The translations under genes were made by a program, and so were the position numbers. From the NCBI RefSeq assembly GCF_013373865.1, contig NC_050471.1, forward strand, positions 9,692,050-9,756,049: a stretch of DNA of 64,000 bases. Reading direction: 5' to 3'. This DNA comes from Monomorium pharaonis (lineage: Eukaryota > Arthropoda > Insecta > Hymenoptera > Formicidae). The notes beneath the pieces were generated by a model. It saw only the letters and a list, made by a program, of their open reading frames with translations, searched no databases and was not told the DNA's origin. How positions within the stretch are numbered: the first letter of the stretch is position 1; each line of letters begins with the position of its first letter. Shown here piece after piece: positions 1-11,032 of this stretch.

Positions 1-12
1 ATCTTTATGTGT

Positions 13-52
13 TTAATACTTTTAATACTTTTAATACTTTTAATACTTTTTA
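13..52. repeat. 10-bp tandem repeat (TTTTAATACT), about four copies
   Basis: Four near-perfect head-to-tail copies of a 10-bp AT-rich unit are seen directly. Simple minisatellite; no function implied. Confidence 0.9.
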
Positions 53-765
53 TTATATGTAGTTTTTTAAAAATGTGTTAATACAAATACAAAGTCTATT
101 TTAAAATGCGTATTATAATTAAGTAGTAAATTATAAATATATTAAATATTTAATTGGTTCTTTTATTGATTTTTAGTACAGATAATTTTTAAAGACTATG
201 TATGCAAATGTGATTGCATTTTACTTTTACACCATGTGATTTATGCTATAAATCTCAATTAATATGCGATATGATTTTACGGCAAGGAAGAGAATGCAAT
301 TTTCCAAAAATTTTAATGACATTATTTTGCGGTACGGTATTGCTTCGTAGTTTCGATGGAATAGTTTGCAGTAGTTTAGTCAAAAGTTGACTATATAGGC
401 GTGCAAAAAGCCGCGCGTAACATGATCATTCCTCGTTGCTTGTCTCTTCTCAGCACATTCAATAATTATAAACTCGTAATTTAATAATAATGAATTCACA
501 GTCGGCGATTGTCTGAAATACAATATATGTATTTACATCTGCTAAAGACATATTAAATATTAAAGCATGTTAGAAACATATATAACAGAATATATCCTTA
601 TTTGTAATAACATTAAATGCATAATGGTAATATGAATTTTACATGCAAAGAGCCATTGTTTACATTTAAAAAATTTTATACGTATATAACATACGCATTT
701 TATCTCAAGTATAATAAAATTATAAAATTAAGTTATAAAAACGTTGGTTGAAAAAATTAACATTA

Positions 766-767
<2 letters not shown>

Positions 768-799
<32 letters not shown>
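768..799. repeat. (GT)n microsatellite
   Basis: About 16 uninterrupted GT dinucleotides lie roughly 50 bp upstream of the candidate acceptor at 848-849. A GT run so close to an acceptor can affect splicing efficiency in some genes; here that is only a possibility. Confidence 0.95.
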
Positions 800-801
<2 letters not shown>

Positions 802-849
802 AAATAGAAATACATAAACTTTAAACACATAAACACGTTTTCTTTACAG

Positions 850-1071
850 GATAAGTTTGTTATGGAAACTCCAGGTGGTGGTGGTTACGGTTCCGTTTGC
901 GAAGATAAGCAAGCTGATAGATTTTCAGTTTATACAAAAAATTACGGTTGTCAACAACTAACAGCAGGATTTGCATCAAAATATAAAGATTCAAAATCTG
1001 ACAAAAGTCTGCATAATTTTACAGAACGCGGAAGTGTTTTTCAGTATCGTATGGCCCAGGAATCTGTTTAA
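850..1071 (+). CDS. Candidate 3'-terminal coding exon, unrecognised protein
   Basis: The exon would begin after a T-rich acceptor ending TTTACAG (848-849). It reads DKFV, then METPGGGGYG, and continues for 74 codons to a TAA at 1069-1071. The peptide is hydrophilic, with a Gly4 run near its start, a CEDKQADRF segment, many Lys/Ser and a C-terminal FQYRMAQESV. Its codons are clearly less AT-rich than the flanks, and an AATAAA lies at 1208-1213, about 137 nt after the stop, as expected for a terminal exon. An in-frame TAG at 805-807 means that, if translated, the frame must enter by splicing or start at the ATG at 862. I do not recognise the family. It could be the last exon of a gene extending left of the window, a 69-residue stand-alone ORF, or chance. 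The next + strand gene, the UQCRB-like one, lies 3.5 kb downstream in the same orientation. Confidence 0.35.
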   Translation, partial: DKFVMETPGGGGYGSVCEDKQADRFSVYTKNYGCQQLTAGFASKYKDSKSDKSLHNFTERGSVFQYRMAQESV

Positions 1072-1626
1072 AACTTAAAATTATTGTCCTAAGCACGTAT
1101 AGGACGAATTGTATAAGAAAGTTGCCAATATTGGCATAATTTCCTTAAAATGGCATTAATAATATTAATATTGTCATTATATATTTTTAAGCAAATATAT
1201 ATATTATAATAAATGTTTTCCAAAATTTTAATTTTGTATGTTATTATTATAATTCTAAATTTTTTATATTTCTCATGCAATCCTTTATTCTCGTGCAATC
1301 TCTATTTGTTTTTGTTATTTGGTATCGTGACTTTCAAACCAATTAATTCGCATTCTCGAGAAATCGTCAATTTTCCCAGAGAAATCAAATTTCTCTTTGC
1401 TATGGTTAATTTCCTCGATTTACCAGTTCGTTCGATTTGCAGCAGATGCAAGATGGCCGTCGTTTCATTTCCGGCACGAGTAATTATTGACCGAAATGTC
1501 ACTGTGCTGACCTACATAGCACTAAAATTATGATCACATTTCCGTAAAATGTTGTCCAAGATGTTTCCTAATAAAACTTCATAATAAAATCTTTTTTGTA
1601 ATTTTTTTACGAAAGAAATGTAAAAA
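1072..1626. other. Non-coding, AT-rich
   Basis: Contains the AATAAA at 1208-1213, compatible with the 3' UTR of the preceding exon. A somewhat GC-richer patch lies around 1320-1510, where both strands stay open for about 65-105 codons without coding character. Nothing else is seen. Confidence 0.5.
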
Positions 1627-2347
1627 TCTATATAAATAAAAATGTAAATGTTTGTTCGTCATCTAAGATCTCCGTTTAGTTTTTCACCGATTGCTTTGAA
1701 ATTTTGACACAACGTTGCATTCGTAACCGAGAGTGTTTTTATGGGGTCTGATTTTGAAAATACGTGTGTTTCAAAAATAATAGCCATAATTTAAGTGTAA
1801 AAAATAATTTTTTATTAATATTATTGAAATTTTGACCCATTGAGACGGGGAGAGACCGGGAGAGACGAGTAGAGACGGGAAGAGACCAGGAGAGACGGAA
1901 AGAGACCGGGAGTGACGGGGAGAGACGGGGAGAGACGGGGAGAGACGGGGAGAGACCGGGAGAGACGGGGAGAGACGGGGAGAGACGGGTAAAGACCAGG
2001 AGAGACGAGGAGAGGCGAAGAATGTTTTTATTGTGTTTAAATTAAGGTAATAAGAAAAATAAAGATGGCTTTTATTTTATTGAAAAAAAGGAACTTATTT
2101 AAAACAGTCTTTTGAATGGATTTCTAAATCCATGGCAGCTTTTAGAAAAAAAAATTAGAAGTACGTGAATAAATGAATATTAGATTTATTAAAGATAAAT
2201 AAATGATTATTCAAAAATAAAATAAAAAGAGCAACAGTGAAGCAAGGCTCTTGAAAGTTAAACAACGAAAGCAAAGAAAATTTGAAAAAAACGTAGCATA
2301 AGAATAGAGAGCCACAGCAACGCGTGGCAGGGGGAGGGGGCATAGCT
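1627..2347 (+). mobile_element. Non-autonomous Helitron-like element with internal minisatellite
   Basis: The left end begins TC at 1627 after an A and runs into an AT-rich leader with TGTTTGTTCGTC, resembling the 5' ends of arthropod Helitrons as I recall them. The right end carries GCCAC...GTGGC (2311-2328), a short hairpin, followed by a G-rich insertion and CATAGCTA. The second copy at 22356-22853 ends with the same hairpin then CATAGCTAG followed by T, matching the Helitron rule of a 3' hairpin, a CTRR terminus and insertion between A and T. No Rep/helicase ORF is present, so it could not move by itself. The two copies align from the minisatellite to the 3' hairpin in the same orientation. 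Family assignment rests on these terminal hallmarks only. Confidence 0.6.
1841..2020. repeat. 10-bp minisatellite inside the Helitron-like element, 18 units
   Basis: Eighteen consecutive decamers of the type GAGACGGGGA/GAGACCGGGA, all exactly in register, strongly purine-rich on the + strand. The same decamer array occurs at 22356-22538 in the second copy with a different order of unit variants, so arrays have changed independently after transposition. Confidence 0.95.
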
Positions 2348-4555
2348 ATTTCTAATTCTAAAAATTTTCTTTCTAAATGACAATTGCTGTGTATACTGAT
2401 TTGTAATGGTATAGCTGCGATAATTAATGAGTATTTATTGTCTTTTAGTAATTTTGACTTAGAATTAGCGTGTTATTATTAAAAGATTACTGTATTTATT
2501 TTACTGATTAATAAGTTATAATTATATCACTAAAAGTCAGTGTATTTTCACTGATTTTTCATTGATTGTAATTTAAAGAGTTGAGGCGAATTGTCGTTAA
2601 TAAATTTTAAATTATTAACGACAATTAAAATAAATTAAAGCCAATAACAAGCTGCTAAGAATGTAATATATAAAAATTTAAAAAGTTTTTATTTATTACA
2701 ACATTAAATTATACAATTTTTATATTATATTATGATTATACATATATTATACCCAAATTACTTTTTGTATGCATACATCATACCTAAAATCAATTTTTTA
2801 TTAACCACGATTTATTTTTATGTCATTTTAACGTTATTACGACTTATTGTTTTTCTTGGAATAGTGGTTAAACGCGATTACTTTCGCCACCGAATAAAGG
2901 CGCGTATGAACGTGAAAGATTGTGTAAAAAAAGGTCGTAAAAAAAAAGGGATGAGACTTGCGTCCGGACGGGAGCCGCGCTATCGATCGATATTTCACAA
3001 CGGGATGAAAATCGAAGGGTAGATACTTCGAGGAGAGACAAAATATGCGACGCACAAAAATTTTCAAGCAAGTTTTATGGTGCATGAGGTTCTTACGAGG
3101 ACCGCGCTACCGGAATCGGCACTGTTCTCGACAGGAGTCTCATCTCATCGAAATTTCGCAATTTGAAACTCTTACAGCACACCGAGTTCTTTATGGATGC
3201 AAGAGACTTCCTTCTTGACTTCAATCCTCGCCAGTGCATTGGGATAATGTTATCCTCTCCACTCCGTGACGTTCGACGATCGTAAGAAGCTGTAGTACTG
3301 GGTGCGGTGCCATTGGAATGCGATTCCTACTCTCAGTTTTATCACTTTAACAAAAATTACGATGCGCGAAGTTTTATACTCCGAATACGGCAATAATAAA
3401 AAGACGGGATAAATGTCTGTACATTGGACAAAAACACATTGTTTAGGTGATATTCAAGTATATAACAATATTCAAGTTTTCATAAACGTAAACAACTTAT
3501 TAATCCAGTTAAATTTAAGAGTTTATAAATTTCTCTAGGATTAAAAGAATAACTTTGTTGTGTAAATTGATACAAATATATACCATGTTCCAAATTTGTG
3601 ATATACTTTATACATTTTAAATATATTCAAAAATTGCGACTATAATTTATTGAAATTGCAATTAAAGATTCATTATTACGTAATTGTACATAATACAATT
3701 TAATTGTGACTTAAAGTGAAATAATTTTTATTTACACTTAAAATAATATATAGTTTAATTTTCTATATTGTGGATATTTTACGATCTAATTACGCTTCAA
3801 CGTAGTCGGACATAAAATATTGGAAAGTTTCGTCACGTTGAGCATTACGTAGAGACGTCGCAACTATGCAACTCATCAGAGCGCATTGAGCACGATGCGA
3901 GGTGCAGAGCGGAAGTGTTTTCTCTGTTTAAAACAGTCCTGATGGTTGAACATCACGTTTCGGACATTCAGAAAATTACATGCGCGTACGCGGTTTGATA
4001 TATATGAATTACACGACGGAAATATTGTGAAAAAGTAGCGTATGAAATGGTAATATATCTAACAAAAAGATGAAAAGCCTCAGCGGCAACTCTCGCAGAA
4101 AGGAACATCGGCGATAAATCAAAGCATTCGTGATTTCCAGCAAATACACAAGCAGATATTTACGGTGTTCAATAAGCAATGACCAACTTTTAACTATCAT
4201 AAATTATTAATTTAATGATTAATAAGTATATGTTCTTATTAAAATTATTTATGCTGTGCTATTTTTAAATATTGTTTGTAATGCCATATATTGTGCTTTT
4301 AATATCTATTTTATTTTCAACTTTTCTATGCGCAAGCAATTTCTCTAACTCTACCCATTTCTACCTATTTTTCACTGATTAGTTATACCAATCGGATAAT
4401 ATTACAATTAAGCTTATAAAATAATTTCCATAGGTACGAAAGATTGAAACAACTGCGAGAGACATGATCTTCATTTTAATATATTAACGCAATTGCTATT
4501 AAGGAGGTTAGAGTTTTAACACGTGTCCGTACAAGTGAATTTGTGGTTTTTTCAG
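2348..4555. other. Non-coding tract upstream of the UQCRB-like gene
   Basis: Mostly AT-rich. Two more balanced, CpG-containing patches (about 2865-3345 and 3790-4005) could hold promoter or 5' UTR sequence for the gene at 4557, but no clear core promoter or first exon was identified. Includes a small perfect inverted repeat at 2589-2626. Confidence 0.4.
2589..2626. repeat. Perfect 15-bp inverted repeat with 8-nt loop
   Basis: Arms 2589-2603 and 2612-2626 (AATTGTCGTTAATAA and its reverse complement) flank ATTTTAAA. A small AT-rich hairpin; role unknown. Confidence 0.85.
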
Positions 4556-4556
4556 T

Positions 4557-5692
4557 ATGAAATTTTCTTGGAAATTAATAAAAAATCTGAAGTTACGGAA
4601 TTTCCCACAGAAACAATATCCGCAATCAGAATGCGGAGAGAGCTGGGAATATAATTTTAGAAAATTTATATTCAATTGGGCGGGATACAACAGATACGGA
4701 CTTTACACACACGACCTCATATATTACAATGATCCTGTTGTACGTGCAGCACTGCGTCGACTGCCAAAGGATGTACTGGACGCCAGGAATTTCAGGTAAT
4801 ATGAATTTAATGTAGCCCTTCAATAATAAAAACAGCCAGTTTTTTTTAGTATCCATAAATAACTTCATAAAATAGAGAAGATATAAAGAAATATAATATT
4901 ACAAACATATTTTTTAGATCTTCCAAATAAAAAGAAAAAATAAAACTTCTGTAATATTTCATAGAAATTATATTGCGATTAAATATGATCTCGCTTCAAT
5001 AAAAAAAATTTAGTTAAAAAAATTTGGTTAGTTTTAAATTAATATTTGTTTTTTTTTTTTTTTAATAATTGATAAGTGTTAAGCATGACACGGTGCTTGT
5101 AGTTCACATAGTTTCTTTGACATTTATAATGCATATGTAATTATATGTCGGCCGGACGAAGATGGCGTCCGATGCAACGTGTGGCGTGGCGCTTCAAAGA
5201 ATTGTTAAGACGTCTCTTTCATTAAATGTAAAATTCGTCTAACGAGGTCCTCTAATTTGAAACTCGGTTATAGAGATAGCGGCGTTTTACGAGCAACTTA
5301 CGGTATAGGACAAACGATGGAGTCGCTTTATTTCTAGCGCTCACATTTTTCTATAATCTTGGAGGTTTTCATTGTCTGCGAATTAACAAGAGAGATTCCT
5401 ATACCCTTTTACATTACAAGCCCCGAGAATATTCTGCGACTACGCAGTTGATTTTTCCATTATGCTACTCAGGCGCTTCTTGAACGAAGGCATGTAACAG
5501 TTTTGCATGCTTTGCAGGATCATACGCGCTCTGCAACTAAGTTTCCTGAGGAGATATCTACCCAGAGAGAAATGGGTCACGTACGAGCAGGATATAAAGT
5601 ATCGATACCTAAGTCTGTATATGAAAGAGATCGAAGCTGAGCAAGCTGAGATAAACGAATTTGAATACCACAATTATGGAGATAGTGACTGA
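4557..5692 (+). CDS. UQCRB-like: Cytochrome b-c1 complex subunit 7 (UQCRB/QCR7 family), two exons
   Basis: Nuclear subunit of mitochondrial respiratory complex III (ubiquinol:cytochrome c reductase). QCR7/UQCRB lies on the matrix side, contacts cytochrome b and is needed for assembly. Coding exons are 4557-4795 and 5518-5692, with a GT-AG intron of 722 bp that splits an Arg codon (AG|G), giving 137 residues. Family landmarks in order: the aromatic WAGYNRYGL (residues 41-49), YYNDPVVRAALRRLP (56-70), DARNFRIIRAL (75-85) and YLPREKWVTYEQDIKY (93-108). Known animal homologues are about 111 residues; this one has roughly 20 extra N-terminal residues and ends in an acidic EAEQAEINEFEY...DSD tail instead of a Lys/Arg-rich one. 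An in-frame TGA at 4536-4538 and an acceptor (TTTTTTCAG, 4554-4555) immediately before the ATG suggest a 5' UTR intron, although entry from an upstream coding exon is possible. AATAAA signals lie at 5709 and 5817. Assignment is firm; which paralogue it is remains open. Confidence 0.93.
4796..5517 (+). other. Intron of the UQCRB-like gene
   Basis: Donor AG|GTAAT and acceptor TTTGCAG|G. The 3' half contains a CpG-rich patch (about 5145-5330) unlike the AT-rich 5' half. No nested gene seen. Confidence 0.9.
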
Positions 5693-7654
5693 CCGGCTAG
5701 TGAAGTAAAATAAAAAAAGAATTTTTATATATTATTAAATTAAACTGTTACTGTGAAATTTACTGTTATAAGTTAATTCCATATGGCTTTTGTGAAGCAA
5801 AGAGATTCTGAACAAAAATAAAATAAAAAGATTAAAAATTAATATTTTTTATATTATTTAAAAAGTTTCAAAGAATGTAGGCACCGTCAAAAAGCCAATT
5901 ATAAATAATGCAATGCATACACGCAAGTTTTCCAAATAGCATTAGAAATATAATATTCTATTAAATAAACATATATGTTTGAGAAGAGATTAACGTGCAA
6001 TAAATTAAAGTGTTTTATTTTGTTGTGATATATCTTTTGTATTTTGTTACTTGCAAATTTAACCTCAATTATTACTTCAAATCTAAGGTAAGGTATAGTT
6101 AGAAGTTGAACGTTGGTGCTTCAAGTTGCAAGTGCAGTGCTTGTTGTTAGAAGTGCAACTTCGAGATTCATGAACTAAATAGATGTGAAAGGTCAATCGG
6201 TTGACTGATTCTCAAACATTGAGCGCAACAGCTAATGGTTATGTAATAGTTTGTTTACGTTGCGATATATCATGGTTTTCCGAAAAACAACACTGTCAAC
6301 GAAGATCAATGATATATGTACACTTCAACGATTTATTATACATATATTACACTTACAGATAATCAGCTTTATAAATAGTAAAATTACATATTTTTCAGAA
6401 ATATAAATTTCTATATGTGTGTCATTTGTATATATATATATATATGTGTGTGTGTATATATACGTAAATAAATAAATAAACAAATATATATATATATATA
6501 TATACACGTTTTGAACTTTCTAATTTAATTTTAATGTTAATTTTTGTAATTTGAAAAATTCTTAGGATACTTTTTTTTACTATCAAATATTCATGTTTTT
6601 AGATTTTTCCTCATTTGCATTGCTGATATAATTTTTTTTAAATAAATCTCTGAGAGCTTTGCTCAGAATCTAAATAAGTCTATCTTACCTGTTCGATCTG
6701 TCTTTCACAGGAAATATCTTCTTAAGACATGTCGATCTTCTCGCAGCGAACTTTTCTTATTTCTGGTCGAGAGAAGTTTAGTAATTTTCCATAACTTTTT
6801 TTCTTCCAAGTGAGAGGAATGAAAGCACCCTTACATCCGAGTCCATTTAATCGTTCGATCGAGTGTTGGCGAATTACTGTTCCAGCGCGATCGCGAATGT
6901 CGCGACGTTGCGTTTAGGGTTTCTCGTGAGGAAAGAGTTAATCGCAGTAACGCACGACTGGTGTCGATTTTACGAGTTAAAGCGAGTCGTAAAAAGTTCG
7001 TCGCTGTGGTTCCCGCATCTTATCCTGAGTTAACCAATACTTGGTAGTTCGCGTTCTGAATTCTTTATGATTTCCGTGAGCCTCGCGGAAATGCTACCAC
7101 AAATGAGAACGCGAAAACGCGTTTACGTTTGTTGCTGAAAGTATAGTATTCACGACGCGTCTTTTCTCGCAAATAGTCTTGCATAAATTGAAAAAGTGCA
7201 TCAATGTGTGCGCGCGCGTGTGCGTATGTGTGTGCCATCACAATTCCTTTATTTCGTTTTTTTTTTAATTACAAGCAATTAGAAGAATTAAAGAGATTCG
7301 TTATTACCTTTTTACAGTTTATTTATAATATTTAGTAGTTATTAAATTTTAAAATGTAATAATTATAATACCCATTACTTTATATACGGTTATTAAATTA
7401 TATAATTGTTTATTGTCATAATAGACATTATCTGATTTCTAAATTTTATTTTAAGATTAAAACCGTGTGTTTTAACTAAACGAGAATACGTAAATAGTAA
7501 CAAATTAACGGCCGAATTGATCGATAACAGAATACGCTGAAAATAAATTGTGTAATGATCTTCAAATTAGTCCGTAGATTATCACTCTAAATTGATGAAA
7601 TAAAGTGCCATTCTCTTCAAGCGCTATTTTTTCCCTCTCCTTGCCTCCTCTTCA
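5693..7654. other. Intergenic; 3' UTR, microsatellites and a CpG-rich island
   Basis: AATAAA signals at 5709 and 5817 belong to the preceding gene. A CpG-rich island (about 6830-7180) is followed by CG/GT-alternating sequence at 7205-7232. On the minus strand a strong donor, AACAG|GTAAGA, ends at 6689, just left of the island. This is compatible with a minus-strand first exon, but no coding sequence could be fixed. Confidence 0.4.
6429..6505. repeat. Compound TA / TG / AAAT microsatellite
   Basis: Runs of TA, TG, TA again, AAAT and TA are directly visible. Confidence 0.95.
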
Positions 7655-7999
7655 ATGCAAGATTATGCGAATATGAGTAATTGTCTGAAGTACCTAGAGA
7701 GAGAAGATTCGCTTATTCAGCCAGAAACAACGCGGAACGATGTTAATTCTCTGGTCCCTTGGACACTTAACACGCGCTACGCTTTCAACGACCGGAACTT
7801 CACTAAGGCGTCTCCGAGAGCGCGGCGCTCATTCGATAATTCGATAGTTCTAACGACGACGCTTGGGATAATCGCGCTGACAATGTTCGCTTCAATTGCG
7901 TTCGCTTTATTTGATTTGCCTCTTTGTCCAGTTCGCGTCAAGCGCGAGACCTGTCAAATTAAGACGGCTATCGATTCTCTCAAAATTTCGGCTAAGTAA
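7655..7999 (+). CDS. Candidate 114-residue single-pass membrane protein
   Basis: An uninterrupted ATG-to-TAA frame with balanced codons in an AT-rich setting. Residues 1-60 are polar; after an Arg-rich segment (ASPRARRSFDN) comes a hydrophobic stretch of about 22 residues (IVLTTTLGIIALTMFASIAFAL, positions 64-85) fit to be one transmembrane helix, then a Cys- and Arg-containing tail. No signal peptide is evident, so it would be a type II or C-tail-anchored topology if real. The upstream CTCTCCTTGCCTCC tract could also serve as a polypyrimidine tract for an acceptor at GCAAG, making this an internal or last exon. AATAAA signals appear near 8204 and 8222. I do not recognise a family; it may be a lineage-specific small protein or chance. 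Confidence 0.35.
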   Translation: MQDYANMSNCLKYLEREDSLIQPETTRNDVNSLVPWTLNTRYAFNDRNFTKASPRARRSFDNSIVLTTTLGIIALTMFASIAFALFDLPLCPVRVKRETCQIKTAIDSLKISAK

Positions 8000-8501
8000 C
8001 TTTAGTCTTTTAAACGTATCGAAAAGGAAAAGGTAGATTTATAGTGGACGTTTTAAGACCATCGTAAAATTATAGCAGCTGTTTGTCTTCTTTTAAGGGA
8101 AATAAGAATTACAAATTAAAAGGGGGACATGTAATATTAATATAATATTATATACATACAATAATACATGTTCCAGAACTGATAACATAAGCGAGAAGTG
8201 AATAATAAAAGAATGTAAAATAAAATTTATTTACACCCTTTATTTTTTAGAAAGACAACTTCAAATATTATGTGCAAGTTTTATGTTTTATACATTTGTG
8301 GTTATAACTATTATAAATATTAAAAGAAATATTTCAGCTAATTATATATAATATTTTTTATAATTATATATGCACATATCACAATTGCTTCCTCTGATAG
8401 TCGCACTTTTTTATATTTTAATTACTCTTTTGCGTGGTGACTTCATGAGTCTACGTCGACAGAGATGAATAGCACATTCCGTGAGAATGTGTAACAGCCA
8501 T

Positions 8502-8545
8502 TATATATATATATATATTATGTGTGTGTGTGTGTGTGTGTGTGT
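8502..8545. repeat. (TA)n(TG)n microsatellite
   Basis: About nine TA followed by about thirteen TG dinucleotides. The short Cys/Val-repeat peptides predicted across it are artefacts. Confidence 0.95.
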
Positions 8546-10044
8546 TGCAAAGCGCACCCAAGTTGCGATCTCGCAACCGCTTGCTCAGAGGAGCCGGTAC
8601 TCGAATTACTTTCAGTACCACATGATAAAATACACGTTTTCTCGATGCTCTTGTTGTCCGTTCGTGACGGCAAAGTTTTACAGACAGCAGAGCATTTAAT
8701 TTGAATAAATAGGACTAAGAGGATAAAAGCTCTCGCAAGCACGACGGCAAGGGTAATGCGAATGAACTTCGACGAGGATTTTCATTATCGCAAAACTGCC
8801 GTTTTAAACGCGAGAAAGTTAAAATTACTATTACTTCGCGCGCGGTTCCGCAAATGTGAAATCTAATTATCGGCATTAACATTTAGTCGATGAGGTTAAA
8901 TATTGCAAAGCAATGTTATTGTTGTTTGACACCGCAACCACTCCGCAGCCATCGTACGCTTTCATTTCTCGTCAGTACGGAAATGAAATTCGCAATTTCG
9001 ACCGAATAGTACGAACGCGTCACGAAATTGTCCCTTCGTTTACGTTTGCATTGCTTTGTGTGTCAAATCATTAACATTGTTACGTCTAATACGTTAGTGA
9101 GTGATTTATCCGTGTATATTGCTATCCGAGTACAGTGCTAATAAAATATATCTTATCGTATAATCTACGAATAATTTATTAAGCGACATTATTGTACATT
9201 GTTGTTATTACGTATTAAACTTACAATGGCTTAAGATTTCGTGAGCTTTAAGTTTCAAACGTCTCCGTAACTAACAGCAGTTGCATAAGTTCAAGTGGAC
9301 AAACGACTTTCCAATAACAATACAACAAGTCAACGGCTGGAAACGTCGCAGCTACCTTGATAAACTTTGGTATCCACAACGAGAACAAAGTTTTGACACA
9401 TGCTATATAACGTGATCTCAAACTTTGGGACAGATATTGATTAGAGATACAAGATCACATATAACACTTGTGATAACAGATGCAAAAATTTTATCGCTGA
9501 TTCTTCACATGTGGATATAACATATTTTGTAATTTTGCAAAAGTTTTAAGTAAACTTCCTGCCTGAAATATTACTTATTAGTATGAACTGATACATGTAA
9601 TAAAAAGATTTTACTTTTATTGCATTCCATACGAAACTATTGACAGCGAAAGTTTGTAATGCTAGATTATTTTTCTATCTGCTGCAACTCTACATACTGC
9701 TTTTAAGCTCAAGCACATGTACGGAACAAATATTTTTTCGTTCCACGCATAAGGTAATATTTTCTAACGGTGTTCTTTAGTTGTCGAGTTTTAGAGCAGC
9801 CTTTTAGTGTCACAAAAAATCGCATTTGCATGAGCACTGGCATGTAATTCAAATGGGCGATTCCAAACAACGCCGTGATACATGTCGTCTTTTATCTCTC
9901 TTTTGCCATTTATTTCGAATTTAAAAGTTTTTTAAATACACAAAGAGTTATACATTAAAAAAAAAATTTTAATCAGTAGAGCTATTGAGTATTTAGTTAA
10001 ACATTTTGTAACAGAAAAATTTAGATCTTATTTGCTTTTTATCC

Positions 10045-10250
10045 CACACTGAAAAAAAAAGTAATATATTCAATAAGATATGTTATTGCGGGCTGCCAAT
10101 TAAAAATATACTCAATACAATAATATATGCTATTGCAGTATCAACATTATACTTGCATTAATAGCAAATATTATTGTTTTGAGTATTTTATGTAGTTGGC
10201 AGCCCGCAATCACATATGTTATTGGCTGTATTACATTTTTTTTCTGTGCA
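10045..10250. mobile_element. Foldback MITE-like element, about 206 bp
   Basis: Almost the whole element is an imperfect inverted repeat. Left arm 10045-10140 and right arm 10150-10250 share the termini CAC(A/T)GAAAAAAAA-TGTAAT and a perfectly paired core TTGCGGGCTGCCAA. No ORF. A clean target-site duplication could not be identified. The terminal CACWGWAAAAAA pattern is also seen in the larger element at 22946-23633, so both may be mobilised by the same transposase class, which is not present in the window. Confidence 0.65.
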
Positions 10251-11032
10251 TTACTTTTATTAAGCTTTACAATATAATACCAAATATATAGTATAAAAGT
10301 TATGCGTGCACATATTAAAAAAAACATATTTTTAACATTTTAAATAAATTATAGCTCTATTTATTTAACGCATAATATTTTTATTTTTATTTCAAATTAC
10401 CCTTTTCACGGATTTATCAACTATTAAATAATATAGGTAGTCAAAGCCAGATGGATAGCTATACATGAGTGGTGCGTGAGAGTTCCTTTGTTCTAAATAG
10501 GATGAAAGGACATCTCTTCGATAGCCATTATATTAGCGATGATGATATTACATTATAATTGCATAATAGGAACAGTAATTTAAGAACTTTCGTGGATCAT
10601 TTAAGGTCTCTAAATATTGTACTAATAAAGAATGTTTTTTTTTTATTATTGTAATAACATTAATAGAGTTGCTAAAAAATTGTCAGTATAGTTTTAATAA
10701 TTATTAAAACATTAATAAAAATGTGAAAAGTTTGAATAATCTTTTGATGTTTATTACATTAAAATAAGAAATATGTTTTTACTAATTAAATAATAATAAT
10801 TCGTTTATTCTCTTGCTTCAAGCTGAATTATACATCAAAACAATGCTGTAAAAATAATATATATAATAGATATCTAATATATAGTTTTTATATAAATTTC
10901 TACTATTTGTGTTTTTCTTCTTTTGATTTAATGGCCCTGAAATTTTTTATGAAAACTTTGATTGAATCAGAACAGAATTCTTCAACAACTATCTTGAGTT
11001 TACGAGCTGTTCGAATTCCACTGTCAATTTAG

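Larger units (their letters stand above)
1..849. other. AT-rich non-coding stretch
   Basis: No ORF with coding character is visible on either strand. The tract holds a short tandem repeat at its left edge and a GT microsatellite just before the splice acceptor at 848-849. If the exon at 850 is real, part of this tract is its upstream intron, and the gene begins left of the window or in an exon not recognised here. Confidence 0.6.
8000..11032. other. Intergenic tract
   Basis: AT-rich apart from a CpG-rich block at about 8560-9080. Contains a TA/TG microsatellite and a foldback element (10045-10250). No convincing coding frame. Confidence 0.5.

Noticed and set aside
2155..2343. Minus-strand 62-codon frame, with a homologous one at 22672-22857
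   Set aside because: Both lie inside the Helitron-like element copies; similarity reflects element copies, not a conserved gene, and nothing resembles a Rep or helicase.
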